Assembly: GCF_027744825.2 (NCBI RefSeq)
Contig: NC_071339.1
Location: 24,925,501 to 24,989,500 of the forward strand
Source of the DNA: Synchiropus splendidus
Taxonomy: Eukaryota > Chordata > Actinopteri > Syngnathiformes > Callionymidae
DNA: 64,000 nucleotides
Reading direction: 5' to 3'
The notes below the pieces were generated by a model. The model saw nothing but the letters and a program-made list of their open reading frames with translations. It was not told where the DNA came from and made no database searches. Position 1 is the first letter of the stretch; the number at the start of each line of letters is the position of its first letter. The position numbers and the translations under genes are program-made. Shown here piece by piece: positions 32,301-43,653 of the stretch.

Positions 32301-32694
32301 CTGGCAAACCGATCCACTCAAATATTTGTGAAAGTGCTGCACCCCAAAAATGACTGCTAAGCCCTCTTTATCCAACTGTGAATAGTTTTTTTCTGCTGCT
32401 GTGGGTGTGCGCGAGGCATAACCCACAGGCTTTTCTGCTCCCCCTTCCAGCCTGTGTGCCAAGACTGCCCCCACCCCATAAGGTGAGGTATCATATGACA
32501 GCAGTAAGTTTTTGTTCATCATAATGAACCAACACTTGACTGCTTTGTAGTAACTTCTTTGCCTGCTTAAAAGCCTCTTCTTGCTCAACCTCCCACCTCC
32601 GTTTGTCATCTTTCCTCAGTAACTTGTGTAATGGAGCCGGCACAGTAGACAAGTTCGGCAAGTTATAAAAGTTTAGCAGACCTAGAAAAGCTTT
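32300..32694 (-). pseudogene. Gypsy RT thumb and RNase H (part 2, after the piggyBac)
   Basis: The segment continues the reverse-transcriptase connection (VKAFLGLLNFY, LHKLLRKDDKRRWEVEQEEA) and enters RNase H (LLSYDTSPYGVGAVLAHRL with the first catalytic Asp, KPVGYASRTPTAAEKNYSQL with Glu, and FGVQHFHKYLSG). A frame change near 32,560 separates the two. Coding ends abruptly at about 32,300 in mid-RNase H, where the flanking module begins. Confidence 0.8.
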
Positions 32695-32696
32695 AA

Positions 32697-34200
32697 CCCT
32701 CGTATTATGCTTAGGGTCAATTTGACCGATATCCGTTTTTGTGTTCATAAAAGTAGTGGTTATCCTGACTTTTTCTTCATAAAATTTTGTGACTTTTCCT
32801 CATCAAGGGTAATGAACAGGTGTGTAAAATCTGGACACTTTGATGTCAAGTGGCATGTCTGTACAGAGCTTGTATACAAAGATGATGTTGCGGGTCATTT
32901 TGACCCGGATTCTTTAATGTGGGTAAGTGGCTGTTCAGATCCAAAATAAACATGTCTCTCTGATATACCTATTTAGACTGCCCAGCTATGTGTATTTTGA
33001 TTGATTTGATTGTCTGAATAGCCATTCAGACCCAGCTGTGTGTAGAGGGATAACTTTCTCTCCCTTGTTCTTGTCAGTGTTCTCATGTAGTCTCTTTGAC
33101 AAACCAAAAATGAGCTACAGAAGGTTTACAGTACATGCCCAACAAGCCCGCCAAGTATGGTATCAAAATATGGGTGGCCTGTGATGCAAAATCTAGCTAT
33201 GCCTGTAATATGAAAGTATACGCTGGAAAGCTACCTGGAAGAGCACCCGAGAACAATCAGGGGATGCGTGTAGTGATGGACATGAGTGAAGGGCTTACAT
33301 TCTATCTCCTTGGAGATGAACTTCAGAAGAGAAAGCTGGACAGCGGGAACAGTCAGAAGAAAGAAGCCAGACCTTCCCAAGGAAATTCTGAAGGTGCAGG
33401 GCAGACCTCTGCATTGCTCAATATTTGCTTTCAGTGACAAGGCAACAGTTGTTTCATACTGCCCAAAGAGAAACAAGAATGTTCTTGTAATGAGCACAAT
33501 GCACAGAGATGCATCTCTAAGCACAAGAGAAGACATGCAGCCACACATGATCCTGGACTGAAACTGCACCAAAAAAGGAGTTGACAAAGTCACAGCAACA
33601 TACAGCTGCCAGCGCAAGACTGCCCATTGGCCCTTGGTGATTTTCTGCAACATCGTTGTTGTGTCTGCTTACAATGCCTATGTCCCGTCACTCCCAAGCT
33701 GCAGAGTCAAGCCAGGCCACCTCGATGCCCAGCAACTGCTGCTGTCATTGACAAAGGTCAAGCTCACATCACCCTACCAATCTGCCAAGGATGCATTGGA
33801 TACAGGTGTGAAGAAACGGAAAAGATGCGAGATCTGACAGTAAAACAAGTACCTGTTTTGTGAAATGCAAGAATTGCATCTACAAAACACACAGTTACAG
33901 TCTGTCCATCATGTGGAGAGCATTGAACATATTGAACATTGAAAAATGGGTCAAGTTAAATGAAAATAAAACTGTTTGTGAGGAGGGAAAAACTGAAATT
34001 GCTCTTAAATATAGGGTTGAAATTGAAAATGTGTTCTATGTCTGTTTTACAAATTTTTATATAATCTAAAATGAAGATGTTTTGAAGATTGAAGATTGGT
34101 TCAATCTGTTTTTTTGACTGTTTTGAGTGGATTTACACAGTGTGTGTCAAAATGACCCCCAACATAATCAATGTAATTTTTTTTCATCATAATACGAGGG
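32697..34200 (+). mobile_element. piggyBac-type DNA transposon (1,504 bp) in gypsy pol
   Basis: Ends are CCCTCGTATTATG... and its 13-bp inverse ...CATAATACGAGGG. Both are flanked by TTAA (32693-32696 and 34201-34204), the piggyBac target. Near each end is a GGGTCAATTTGACC/GTCAAAATGACCCC-type sub-terminal repeat. Gypsy reading frames resume on each side, so the boundaries are firm. Confidence 0.92.
33135..33860 (+). pseudogene. piggyBac transposase remnant (C-terminal half)
   Basis: Frames on the plus strand carry MPNKPAKYGIKIWVACDAKS (family signature with the last catalytic Asp), LLGDELQKRKLD and, after a frame change near 33,340, RRKKPDLPKEILKVQGRPLH, KATVVSYCPKRNKNVLVMST. Another frame near 33,600-33,660 has TAHWPLVIFCNIVVVSAYNA. 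These are the C-terminal parts of a DDD piggyBac transposase. The N-terminal half, with the first two Asp, is missing, so the element is non-autonomous. Element length (1.5 kb versus usual 2-3 kb) agrees with an internal deletion. Confidence 0.85.
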
Positions 34201-34204
34201 TTAA

Positions 34205-35212
34205 GTTCACTTACAGACCGTGGCACCAGAGCCTCCTGGACTGCTTTGACCTTCGCTGGCATTGGATGCAGGCCTGTCCTGTCCACCTGATGACCCAAGA
34301 ATGTTACTTTGTTTTCCATGGACTGACGCTTTCTCCGTTACAACCACAGCCCTTTATCCTCCAACCTCTGCAGCACTGCGTTGAGTGTTTGCAGATGAGA
34401 GCTGTCATCTCTTCCTCTCAATAAAATTTCATGTAAATACACTGCCACATTTAACATACCTTGAAGTACATTCTCCATGGTGCGTTGGAAAATAGCAGGA
34501 CTGGAGTTTACTCCAAAAGGCAGACGTGTATATGTTAAAAGACCTTTGTGAGTGTTGACACTCACAAAATTCCTTGATTCCTTTTCAAGGACTATTTGCT
34601 GATATGCTTGGCTCATATCGAGTTTTGTGAACTTCTGTCCCCCTGCAGGCTTGACATCATATCCTCCATTCTTGGAATCGGATACTGTTCGGTCGTGGAG
34701 ACTTTGTTCACTGTTAATTTATAATCTCCACAAATCCTCACACCACCATCAGGTTTGAACACAGGCACAATAGGTGCTGCCCATTCAGAGAACATCACAG
34801 GTTCCAATATTCTTTCCTCTGCTAGTCTCTGAAGTTCGATTTCCACTTTTCTTTTAATGGCAAATGGAACCGACCTGGGTTTGTAAAATAAGGGCGTGGC
34901 ATCCTGAGCCACATGAATCTTGGCTGTGGCCCTTAATGACCCTAACTCTTCTTTGAATACCTTCTCATGTCGGGAGAGAACCTCTTGCAGGGAACTGTCC
35001 ACCTCATCTGTTTTGTGGACAAACTGCCCCTCTATCTGGAATGCTTTCATCCTGCCTCTGCCCAGAAGACTTGCTCCTGAACCTTTCACCAACCTTTCAA
35101 CAATGACAGGCAGCCATTTGATCTGATCATTGTGTTCAACCTTGACCTTAATTGCCCCCACCACTGGAACCTGATGACCTCCATATGTTTTTAACTTTAT
35201 CTTGCAGTCCAC
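34205..35212 (-). pseudogene. Gypsy reverse transcriptase (part 1), mutated YxDD
   Basis: 35212-34613 encodes the protease-RT linker and the RT fingers (RSVPFAIKRKVEIELQRLAE, EWAAPIVPVFKPDGGVRICG, DYKLTVNK). 34616-34338 has LPFGVNSSPAIFQRTMENVL, then YLHEILLRG where the catalytic YLDDIL is expected. 34319-34205 has VTFLGHQVDRTGLHP. Frames change near 34,615 and 34,330. Both catalytic Asp of YxDD are replaced, so the copy is enzymatically dead besides the frame breaks. Confidence 0.85.
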
Positions 35213-35415
35213 AAGTTTAGTGTTAGTTCTGTTTTGTCAACCATCTGTTGAGCCATAATAGTGTAACTGCAGCCGGTGTCTACCTCAAAAACCACCTTCT
35301 TTCCATTTACCCTCAACGGCTCTACTCTAGGAATGTCCAGTTCCTCACTGCTGCATCTTCTTTTATCTGTCACTGTAAACATCTCTTCATTTTCACTGTC
35401 ATCCTTCTCCTGCAT
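35197..35415 (-). pseudogene. Gypsy aspartic protease remnant
   Basis: KKVVFEVDTGCSYTIM contains the DTG active-site triad, after a REEL-type linker (SSEELDIPRVEPLRVNG). The length (about 70 residues) is short of a full retropepsin, and the frame passes straight toward RT. It would cleave the Gag-Pol polyprotein. Confidence 0.7.
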
Positions 35416-36231
35416 GAAATTTGTTCGACGGCGTTGTACCTTTCCCCCTTTTTCTTGTTTGTTTTGTCTCCCTCACCTCTGTCATACTTTTACGTACTGT
35501 CTTTAAGTGATCCACTTTTCCACAGTTATGACATTTGACCTCAGCAAACCGGCAATCACTGGCCAAGTGAGTCTCTCCACCACATCTATAGCACCTTCTC
35601 GACTCCATGGACACTACTGCCCTCGTCTCTTCCACTTTGTTGACCGGTGATGATCCACTTCCTTGGAGTGAGTCCTTCACACCTCGTGGGTTCATCAAGT
35701 CTCTATCTGCAGCTTCCATCGCTAAGGCCACTTTGAACGCTCTGTCAAATGTCAGTCCATCCTGCGACAGCAGCTTCCTCTGTATCCTGTCGTCGTTGAA
35801 CCCACACACCAAGCGGTCTCTCAGCATCACAGTCAGTGTCTCACCATAGTTACAATCATGAGCCAGTTCCTCAACTCCGCCACGTAGTCACAAACGGTCT
35901 CTTCAGTCCTTCTATTCTTCTTCCATCGTTGCATAATCTCACTCGGTTTCAGATGGAAATGATTCCTCAAAAGGATGACCAGTTCAGCATACGAACGATC
36001 CCCTGGTTTTTCCGGTCTCAACAGGTTCCTCAAATGCTCCGCATATGCCTGGGCCCCGACACTGCTGAGCAACACTGCGCGCTGTATATCCTCATCTTCA
36101 ATGACGTTTGCAATAAAAAAATGTTCCAAAATTTCACAATAGTCCTCCCATGAATGCGAACTAGCTTCGAAAGGCGTCACTGTACCCACAGTAGCCGCCA
36201 TGATTATCGCTATGATGAACAAACTACACAA
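35399..36231 (-). pseudogene. Gypsy gag with one intact and one broken zinc knuckle
   Basis: 36231-35833 encodes the capsid-like N-terminal part (GTVTPFEASSHSWEDYCEIL, RAVLLSSVGAQAYAEHLRNL, SYAELVILLRNHFHLKPSEI). A frame change near 35,835 leads to 35830-35399 (RDRLVCGFNDDRIQRKLLS, ALAMEAADRD). That part ends in CYRCGGETHLASDC, a perfect CCHC knuckle, and CHNCGKVDHL, whose final Cys is replaced by Arg. The product would form the virus-like particle and bind RNA. The best start is the ATG at about 36,201 (MAATVGTVTPFE), rather than the upstream in-frame ATG at 36231. Confidence 0.85.
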
Positions 36232-36314
36232 AAACGTTGCCGTCAGTTACCACAGTGACCGGTTTGCAAAAAGTCTCGTTCTTTATCCTCGTCGCTAACA
36301 GTGATGGCCGAAAC

Positions 36315-36445
36315 TGAAAGGACTCACAGGAGGTATCAACACAGCAGGTTTTATTCACGATTCCAACTTCCAACAAACCGGATGGTGACACGGCAACATA
36401 ACAAGAGCGCCCCCAAGTTGTGACCCCAAATAATCCCATGACACA
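36315..36445 (-). repeat. Gypsy 5' LTR end (copy 2)
   Basis: On the minus strand TGTGTCATGG... to ...CCTTTCA, with the GTGAATAAAACCTGCTGTG polyadenylation-like segment, followed by the gypsy leader. It matches 16863-16994 and 44907-45040. Confidence 0.65.
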
Positions 36446-36853
36446 TCGCAACACGTCCATTGAAGAACTTCTTCTCCGGTTTGCTGTGCAGTCTGAATAT
36501 GAGGCCTGAGGCATTCTGAGGACTCATGCGCTGACTCCTCCGAGAGGCGCACTGGACCCTGGAGCAGAGGATGGTCCGATGTTGGCAGTCAGCTGCACCT
36601 GGGTCACCTCATCCCCCGGACAGAGTTGTCTTGAGAGCACAAAAAGGCCAAACTGTTGGCCATCGCTCTGATCTGTGCAGCTCCCTTCCCCCCATGCAGG
36701 TCCGGTAGTAGAGGGGAGCCGTCGTACGATCTCCGGACACTGAGAGGGTTCCGTCCCAGCCAGGTTTTGGCCGAACCCCGGCATCAGCGTGGCTCTCATT
36801 ACGTCGGTGATGGACGTTGCACTTTCTTCTTACCCCTCAAATGCGCCGCCGGA

Positions 36854-37148
36854 GCCGATGCACCTGGCACATCAAGCGAGGGAGCTTGAGAAATGAAGAT
36901 GAGCGGAGTGCCTCATCTGGACCACGGAAACTTCAGCAGAGACTGACGTCTCATCGCAGTCATGGGAGAACGATTGCCGCACGCCGTGACGCACCGGTAT
37001 TTCATAGCTCGTGATGCCGACATCCTCCTATTTAAGGGAGCAACGCCGTTTAGCTTCAGCCAAGCACAGAGGCATGTCGGACTTGATCGGGTAAACTGGA
37101 TGGTCGCCATCTGCCTGTAAATTGTTACCGGTCACATGCGCCGCCGGA
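36854..37148 (-). mobile_element. 295-bp insertion with 13-bp direct repeats
   Basis: ATGCGCCGCCGGA occurs at 36841-36853 and 37136-37148. In the paralogous block at about 44,500 the same motif occurs once, without the intervening sequence. The insert itself matches the 17.4/32.2-kb module (TTTCCGTGGTCCAGATGAG on the minus strand). No end motif identifies the element class. Confidence 0.55.
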
Positions 37149-38238
37149 ATATAGGCACGATTCACACTCTCATCCCACCCCGTTGAAGTAAGATGGAGAG
37201 AGAAGTGTTGTGATGGCTTTACAAATCACTCCCAATGTTTCAAAAGAAACTAGCCTCATAACTGTGCTGGATTTGAGATCGTAGAACAACCTATATGCTT
37301 ATTAACGTTGTCTTTGTTTGGATGAACCGAAGGAGACAAGTGATCAAAACACTAAAGCACAGCATGGCACAAAAAGTGCAAGAAGCAACGCAGTCCTTGG
37401 CCACTCCGGGGCCAGGAGGCGATGAGTTAATCTCGTCCATCCTGCAGTGACTGGAATCCGAGTGTAGCCAGGATGAAGGGGGAGCTCAGGTGAGCAATCC
37501 GGAACCCATCCGGAACTCTGAATCACCCAAGAGGTCATCTTGACCACAAAGCTTAACCGCCAGCCTTGCAACATGGCCTGACCTGAGAACCATGGGCCGT
37601 CCAGACCGGAAGTCTGACTGGCACAGCTGGCTCTTTTGCCAGACTGCTGTCAATGAGATGCACGTTTTGCTGCACTGAACCGTCTGCAATGTCACCGGCG
37701 ATGTTGCTTCGGTATGACGGACGGAGGTGAGGCCAGAGTCCTGTCGATATCTCGGATGGGCCATCTTATGATAGTCCCTACGCCACCAGCCTGTCTGTCC
37801 AGCCTGATTGAATGAATGGGTTGTGAAGATGTAGCATTAACAACCCCTCATACGTAGAGTGTAATTTTACACTCAAGGTGGCAGGAGCTGCCGCCTCGCC
37901 TTTACCACCGTAAGCTGAAATAGAGGGTGGCGTTAACAACCCCTCATATATAGAGTGAAACTTACACTCTGAATCAGCAGGAACTGCGTTGCCCTCTTTT
38001 AGCCACGATACGGCTGAAATAGAATGTGGCATTAACAATCCTCCATACCTGGAGAGAAATCATTTACTGAGCAGCTGCAGTGAGGGTTTTAGTCTCAGCT
38101 GAGCAAGAAAGAGGGAGTTTATTCACAAATGAATAGACAGTTATGCAGGAATCCGGTGGATCTTGGTACGCTGCACACCCCACAGCAATGTAATGAAGCA
38201 GATACTGGTGTCCCAGAGCCTGTGCTGTCAATGAGGGA
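37149..38238 (-). mobile_element. DIRS 3' non-coding region (minus copy)
   Basis: Inverse of 43.65-44.46 kb. It contains three spaced repeats of a (G)TTAACAACCCCTCATA motif followed by GAGTGTAA/TTACACTC hairpins (37857-37874 best) between 37,830 and 38,045. The region 37,149-37,780 includes frames resembling those at 44.0-44.4 kb but no recognised protein. Confidence 0.55.
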
Positions 38239-40204
38239 CTATTCGTCGAAGGGTTCGGCTGCTCCTGAAGACAGAACGACATGAGGGAAGGAGGATGGAG
38301 ACACATTAGACAAATAGTGGTGAGCAAAAGTCGAGATTGATGACCAAGAAGCTGCCTGGCAGATTTCTGCCAGAGATACTCCCTTGAAAGCAGCCACAGA
38401 TGTTGCCAGGTCATTTTTCATGATGGCAATTCTAAGCCAATGCGACAACCTGTGAGGGGACAGCGCCTGCCCCATCTTACCATCTGCGACAGCCACCCAC
38501 AGACTGTCCGTCTTTTATGTAGGGTGGGACTCGACCCAATTAAGATTTTAGCTCTCTCACCGGACACATTTTGTGTAAATGCTCATGCTCCTCGTCTGAA
38601 TGGGGAGGAGGGCATAAAACCTTTCTTGAAAAGGAGCTGACCTGTGAAGAAGAAGAGAGTCATTTAGGTGCGATGGCAGGGTTGGGTCTAAGTGACACCG
38701 CCGAGTCATTGTCACCAAAAGAGATGCAATCAGGGCAGATGGAAAAAGAACTCAGCTCTCCCACTCTCTTTGGTGAAGCTAAGGCTATAAGATGAGCTGC
38801 CTTGTAAGCTGCTAGCTCCAGGGAGGCCTCATCGAGTGGCTCGAAAGGAGAGTGAATTGAGTACCAGCGGCAGGACCCAGTAGAGACATAAATGTCTTGA
38901 GGTTGGTCTAAGCCTTTTCACTCCTCTCATGAAACGGCTCACTCGACGATGCTCGCCAAAGGGGTGGCCGTCCAGACCATTGTGTAGCATGGAATGGGCT
39001 GCTACATAAACCCGTAATGTGGTGCAGCTCCGATCTTCGTTAACCAGATGCTGGAGAAAAGAGAGGATTAGAGAAACAGGCGCCGATTCTGGGAAGGCTG
39101 ACTGGGTTCCACACCATTGGGGAAAAAATGTGCAATTAGCATTGTATGCTCTGAGGGTTGGCAGAGCTTAAACGTTCTGAAGAGTCAATTGGACATCAGG
39201 AGGCAAGTGACTAATTCTTAACCCTGGAGAAGCCAAACCGTGAGGGGTCGTCCTATTATTGGCGGAGACCTCAGGGTTTCTGATGCTTGCAGAAGCGCTG
39301 ACCTCGATGGAGAGAACTCCCAGGGGCCTTTGATCCCCATCTGACACATGTCCGGATACCAGCTGGAGCTGGGGCTGTTTAGATTAAGGCAATGAGGAGG
39401 AAAGGCATACAGGAATCCTTCTGGCCACCTTGGATGAGCCAGGGCGTCCACTCCCAGTGGAGGGTCATCGGATCTACGGAAAGAGAACCAGCGAGGACAT
39501 TTGTAGTTCTCTCTGCTCGCAAAGAGATCAGCCACTGGGTGGCCGAAAAACTCCAAGATCATATTTGCCGTCTCCTGAGATAAACTCCATTCAACTGGCA
39601 GTGGTCTCCGAGATAATCCATCTGCTGCCACATTGTCTCCACCTGGAACATGCAGAGTCCTCAATGAGGCTAATTCTACATCAGCCCAGAGAAAAAATCT
39701 TTCTTGCTAGGTTGTGTAACACAGACGACCTCACGCCACCCTGGTGGTTGATATAGGCCACTGTGGTGGAGCTGTCTGATCTCACCATAACGTGGTTCCC
39801 ACTTAGATGGAGAGAAAGAGCCACCAACACTTTAAAAACTGCGAACAGTTCCAGCAGGTTAGTGGAACGACTTTTGGAACTGCTCCAGATCCCAATGACG
39901 CATGTTGATCATGGTGGCCTACCCAGCCTGACAGAGATGCATCTGTAAATACTTTTAAAGAAGTGTTTTGACAATGCAAGGATAAAGTGCGATGGAGGTT
40001 TGAAGCAGAGTTCCTAAACCTCACAATTGTCAGAGCTCGTGGAGACACTTTCACCAACCGTCTCTGATCCCGGACAGGTTGAAGATTGAGCGGTCGGAAC
40101 CCTGACTGCAGACTACGCATGTTCAGGAGACCCTGGCGGACGACGGAGTGGGCTGCTGACATCATGCCCAGGAGCCTCATAATCCATAAGGCTGGAACCA
40201 CACG
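38239..40204 (-). pseudogene. DIRS RNase H to tyrosine recombinase (minus copy)
   Basis: 40201-39803 encodes the RNase H region: MRLLGMMSAAHSVVRQGLLN and VFTDASLSGWVGHHDQHAS with a catalytic Asp. 39664-39218 encodes LHVPGGDNVAADGLSRRPLP and FFGHPVADLFASREN. The recombinase follows with GQALSPHRLSHWLRIAIMK, FKGVSLAEICQAASWSS and STFAHHYLSNV (likely nucleophile Tyr). The Arg-bearing helix before FKGV is deleted (MKNDLATSV junction at about 38,420). The reverse transcriptase is absent; at about 40,204 the copy meets inverted satellite. The product would have copied and integrated element cDNA by tyrosine recombination. Confidence 0.8.
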
Positions 40205-40545
40205 TTTTCAGAGTTATCAACGTTTTTATTTTTGTCGGACTGAAAACCACATTTTCTTGGGCTGAATACACTTTTTCTGCTATATTCAGTCACTGCTTTG
40301 GGGGGACACAGAACATTAAAATTTCACCTGCAACTACAGGAAAAACACTCTTTGTTGTATGTTCAACACTTAATCTACCTTTCTGAACTGTATTTCAAGG
40401 GGTTATCAACTTTTTTTCTTTTTCCTGCTCTGAATCTGAGCTTCTCTCGGGCTGAAAACGCGTTTTCTGCACTGTTCACTTACTGCTCGGGGATGCCTCA
40501 GAACATGAAAATTCCACCTGAAACTATAGGAAAAAGGGGCGGGGT
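40205..40545 (-). repeat. Diverged satellite, inverted orientation (short block)
   Basis: About two degenerate monomers: GTTATCAACGTTTTTATTTT, GCTGAAAACGCGTTTTCTGC and AACATGAAAATTCCACCTG. Orientation is opposite to the main array. Confidence 0.8.
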
Positions 40546-41400
40546 GAGCCCAGCTGTCCGGATCATAGACGTGCTGATCATCGCTGCTCCTCCTGGAGAG
40601 ACCAGTCGGCTGCTCTCACCTCTGCTCCCTCCAAAAGCGTAAGAAGAAAACTTTGTATCTAAAAGTATGCATCTAAACCAAAGTCTAAATTGAATAAAAA
40701 ATAAGAGCCATTACTTTGGAATCGGGTCTGTTTCTTCTCTGCCCAAAATTAGGGTTTATTACCTGCCAAGTTATCTTCCGGTTACAGTTAGTGCGAATTT
40801 GAGTGGCAGCTCTCCGGCTTCAAAAATGTGTTTTTGTACATACAGCTCTCTAGTGCCTTGCACCTTGGCCAAGTGCGTGGAGGTGGGGCTCGAACCACTA
40901 AGGAGACATGGTCTGCGGATTCTGACGTACTTGGACTACTGGTTGATTCTCACCAGGTCCAAACAAGAGTCATGAGCGCACACCGGCTTGGTGTTGGAGC
41001 ACATTGTGTTATTGAGGTTCAGAGTAAACCTCCTGATAAGCGCGCTTATTCTCAGTCAGAGCACGACCTTTCTGGGGGTCATGCTGGACTCAGTCTCGGG
41101 TCAGGCCCGCCTTCCACCGGCCAGCGTTCTCCCCATCACACAGCACACATTGTTTGTTTTGAAGGCCGCCAAAAGGAGTTACAAATGTCCATGCGCGCGG
41201 TGATTGTGGCGTTGCGGAGAGGCAAAACTCAAGTGCTGATGGCTGTCGGAACTGATACCCAGCCTGCTGTGTCGCTCGACCGAAACCTGGGGGATACTGG
41301 AGGGACGAGACCGACAGCTGCTCATCCCGTTGCCACGGACGCTTCAGGCAGGACTTACATCAGAGGTGTCAAATGGATGTCGAGATAACACAGGTTTCAT
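40546..41400 (+). mobile_element. DIRS fragments: ORF1-region scrap and RT C-terminal/RNase H start
   Basis: 40,546-40,830 is the module that ends with AAAAGTATGCATCTAAACC, also seen at 18,350. 40,850-41,390 encodes in shifting frames GLRILTYLDYWLIL (mutated YxDD), TTFLGVMLDSVSGQARLPPA and VATDASGRTY, the end of RT and start of RNase H. It is the same subfamily as 19.33-19.77 kb. Several frameshifts. Confidence 0.6.
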
Positions 41401-43653
41401 CCAGAGCTTGCTATGTTCTCCTATGTGGGAAGCTCACTATCCAGCTTATTCTATATGGATCAAAAGGATTCTGAAGGTGGGTTATCCTCTCCAATTCAGC
41501 CAGTGCCAACCTCAGTTTAATGGCATTCTGAGAATGCGTCAGATCCGGCAAAAAATGTCTTCAGAACGAGGTCAGTGTTTGATTGAGGCATGATTGAGTC
41601 AGTTACTCCTCAAAAGTCTCCTGAAGTGCATGCGTCATGGAGACTGGCTGACGTCCATCGACCTCACGGACGCTTATTGTCACGTGCCAATTTGGCCTGC
41701 TCATAAGCGATATCTCCACTTCGCATTGGACGGCCGACTTTTTCAGTTCCGGAGGCTCCCGTTTGGCTACTCTCTGGCTCAGAGAACCTTCTTTAAGATG
41801 GTCGACACAGCCCTACAGTCCTTGAGGGCAAGGGGCCTCAGGATCTTGTCTTACCTAGACGACTGGTTAATGCTCGCCAGATCGAGGGAAGAGTCGTTAG
41901 CTCACACCAGAATGGTGTTGGACCACGAAAGCCACCTTGGCTTTCCGGTGAACCAAGAAAAGAGTCAACTCCAGCCATCTCAGCTTACAGCTTTTCTTGG
42001 TGTACTTCTGAACTCTCATGAAGAGTGCGCTCGCTTGACAGACGAGAAGATACTTTCTATTTCAAATCTGTCAGCCCAGGTTCTGGCGGTTCGTCTATGT
42101 GTGGTCCCAGCCTAATGGAATATGACGCTCCTGGGCATGATGTCAGCAGCCCACTCCGTCATACGCCTGGGTCTCCTGAACATGCGAAGTCGGCAGTCAT
42201 GGTTCAGCCGGCTCAATCTTCATCCTGTTTGGGATCAGAGACGGTTGGTGAAAGTGTATCCAAGAGCTTTGAGAGATGTGACTCTGCTTCAAACCTCCAT
42301 CGCACTTGGATTGTAAGAACTCTTCTTTCTGGAGCAGTTCCGAAGGTCGTCACATTAACGTACTGGAACTGTTGGCAGTTTTTGGCCCTTTCTCTCCATC
42401 TTAGTGGGAACCACGTTATGGTGAGATCAGACAGCTCCACCACAGTGGCCAATTTCAACCGCCAGGGTGGCGTGAGGTCGTCTACGTTACACAACCTAGC
42501 CAGAAAGATTTTTTCCCTGAGCTGCTACATTTAGCCTCATTGAGGGCTCTGCATGTGCCAGGTGGAGACAATGTGGCACCAGATGGATTATCTCGGAGAC
42601 CACTGCCAGATGAATGGAGTTTATCTCAGGAGATGTCAAATATGATCTGGGAGTTTTTCGGCCACCCAGTGGCTGATGTCTTTGCGAGCAGAGAGAACTT
42701 CAAATGTCCTCTCTGGTTCTCTCCCCGTAGATCCGACGACCCTCCACTGGGAGTGGACGCCCTGGCTCATCCAAGGTGGCCAGAAGGCCTCCTGTATGCC
42801 TTTCCTCCTCATTGCCTTCTTCATTTTCTTATGAGGAGAATTCAACTGTGGAGAGTGAGAATGATTCTCGTAGCTCCAGACAGCCCCAGCTCCAGCCGGT
42901 ATCCGGAGATGTGTCAGATGCAGATCTTTTTCGATCAGCCCTGATTGCATCTCTTTTGGTGACGATGACTCGGCGGTATCACTTACACCCAACCCTGCCT
43001 TCGCACCTAAATGTCTCTCTTCTTCTTCGCAGGTCAGCTCCTTTTCAGTAATGGCTTTCTGCACTCCTCCACATTCAGACGAAGAGCATGAGCGTTTACT
43101 CAAAATATGTCCGGTCAGAGAGCTAAAAGCTTAACTGGATCGAGTCCCACCCTTCAGAAAGTCCGACACTCTGTGGGTGGCTCTCCCTGGTGGAAAGAAG
43201 CGGCAGGCACTGTCCCCTCAAAGGTTGTAAAATTGGCTTAGAATTTCCATCATGAAAGCCTATGAGACAGCGGGAAAACAGGCACCGGAATCCCTGAGAG
43301 CACAGTCGACGAGATGCCTGGAAACAGCTGTTGCTGCTTTCAAGGACTTCTTAAAGAAAACTGCCAGGCAGCTTCTTGGTCATCAATCTCTACTTTTGCT
43401 CACCACTATTTGTCTGTTGTGTCTGCATCCTCCTTCCCTCTTGTCTTTCTGTCTTCAGGAGCAGCCAAACCCTGCGACCAGTAGGCCCACAGCACTCGCT
43501 CTGGGACACCGGTATCTGCTTCATTACAGTGCAGTGGAGTGTGCAGCGTCTCAATATCCACCAGATTCCTGCATAACTGTCTATTCATTTGTGAATAAAC
43601 TCCCTCTTCCTTGCTCAGCTCAGACTAGAACCCTGACTGTTGCTGCTCAGTAA
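41401..43653 (+). pseudogene. DIRS RT, RNase H and tyrosine recombinase (plus copy)
   Basis: After an RT upstream scrap (ILKVGYPLQFSQCQPQFNGI, 41,460-41,540) and loss of the fingers, 41594-42115 is an open RT palm/thumb: TSIDLTDAYCHVPI, LPFGYSLAQRTFFKM, LRILSYLDDWLMLA with intact YLDD, and QLTAFLGVLLNS. RNase H follows (42,120-42,540), but the segment that carries TDAS in the minus copy is deleted near 42,320. Next come LHVPGGDNVAPDGLSRRPLP and FGHPVADVFASREN. The recombinase is reduced: KSDTLWVALPGGKKRQALSP, IMKAYETAGKQAP and LRAQSTRCLETA, where the HxxR box's His appears changed to Gln. Roughly 1 kb present in the minus copy around the recombinase N-terminus is missing. Confidence 0.8.

Larger units (their letters stand above)
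32300..36860 (-). mobile_element. Ty3/gypsy retrotransposon, 3'-truncated, split by piggyBac
   Basis: Minus-strand order: LTR end (about 36445-36315), leader, gag (36231-35399), protease (about 35415-35200), reverse transcriptase (35212-34205), piggyBac insertion (34200-32697), then RT thumb and RNase H (32694-32300). Integrase and the 3' LTR are missing; sequence changes at about 32,300 to a DIRS-associated module. If 36,470-36,860 also belongs to the LTR, the LTR is about 550 bp; the same block recurs at 44.46-45.04 kb without internal genes, as a solo LTR would. Confidence 0.75.

Noticed and set aside
33627..33863. Host zinc-finger-like gene from Cys-rich plus-strand frames
   Set aside because: Frames fall within the piggyBac element and fit its transposase remnant in shifted phase.
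36224..36300. tRNA-like or primer-binding-site match after the gypsy LTR
   Set aside because: No convincing 3'-tRNA complement ending in TGG was seen directly after the LTR end.
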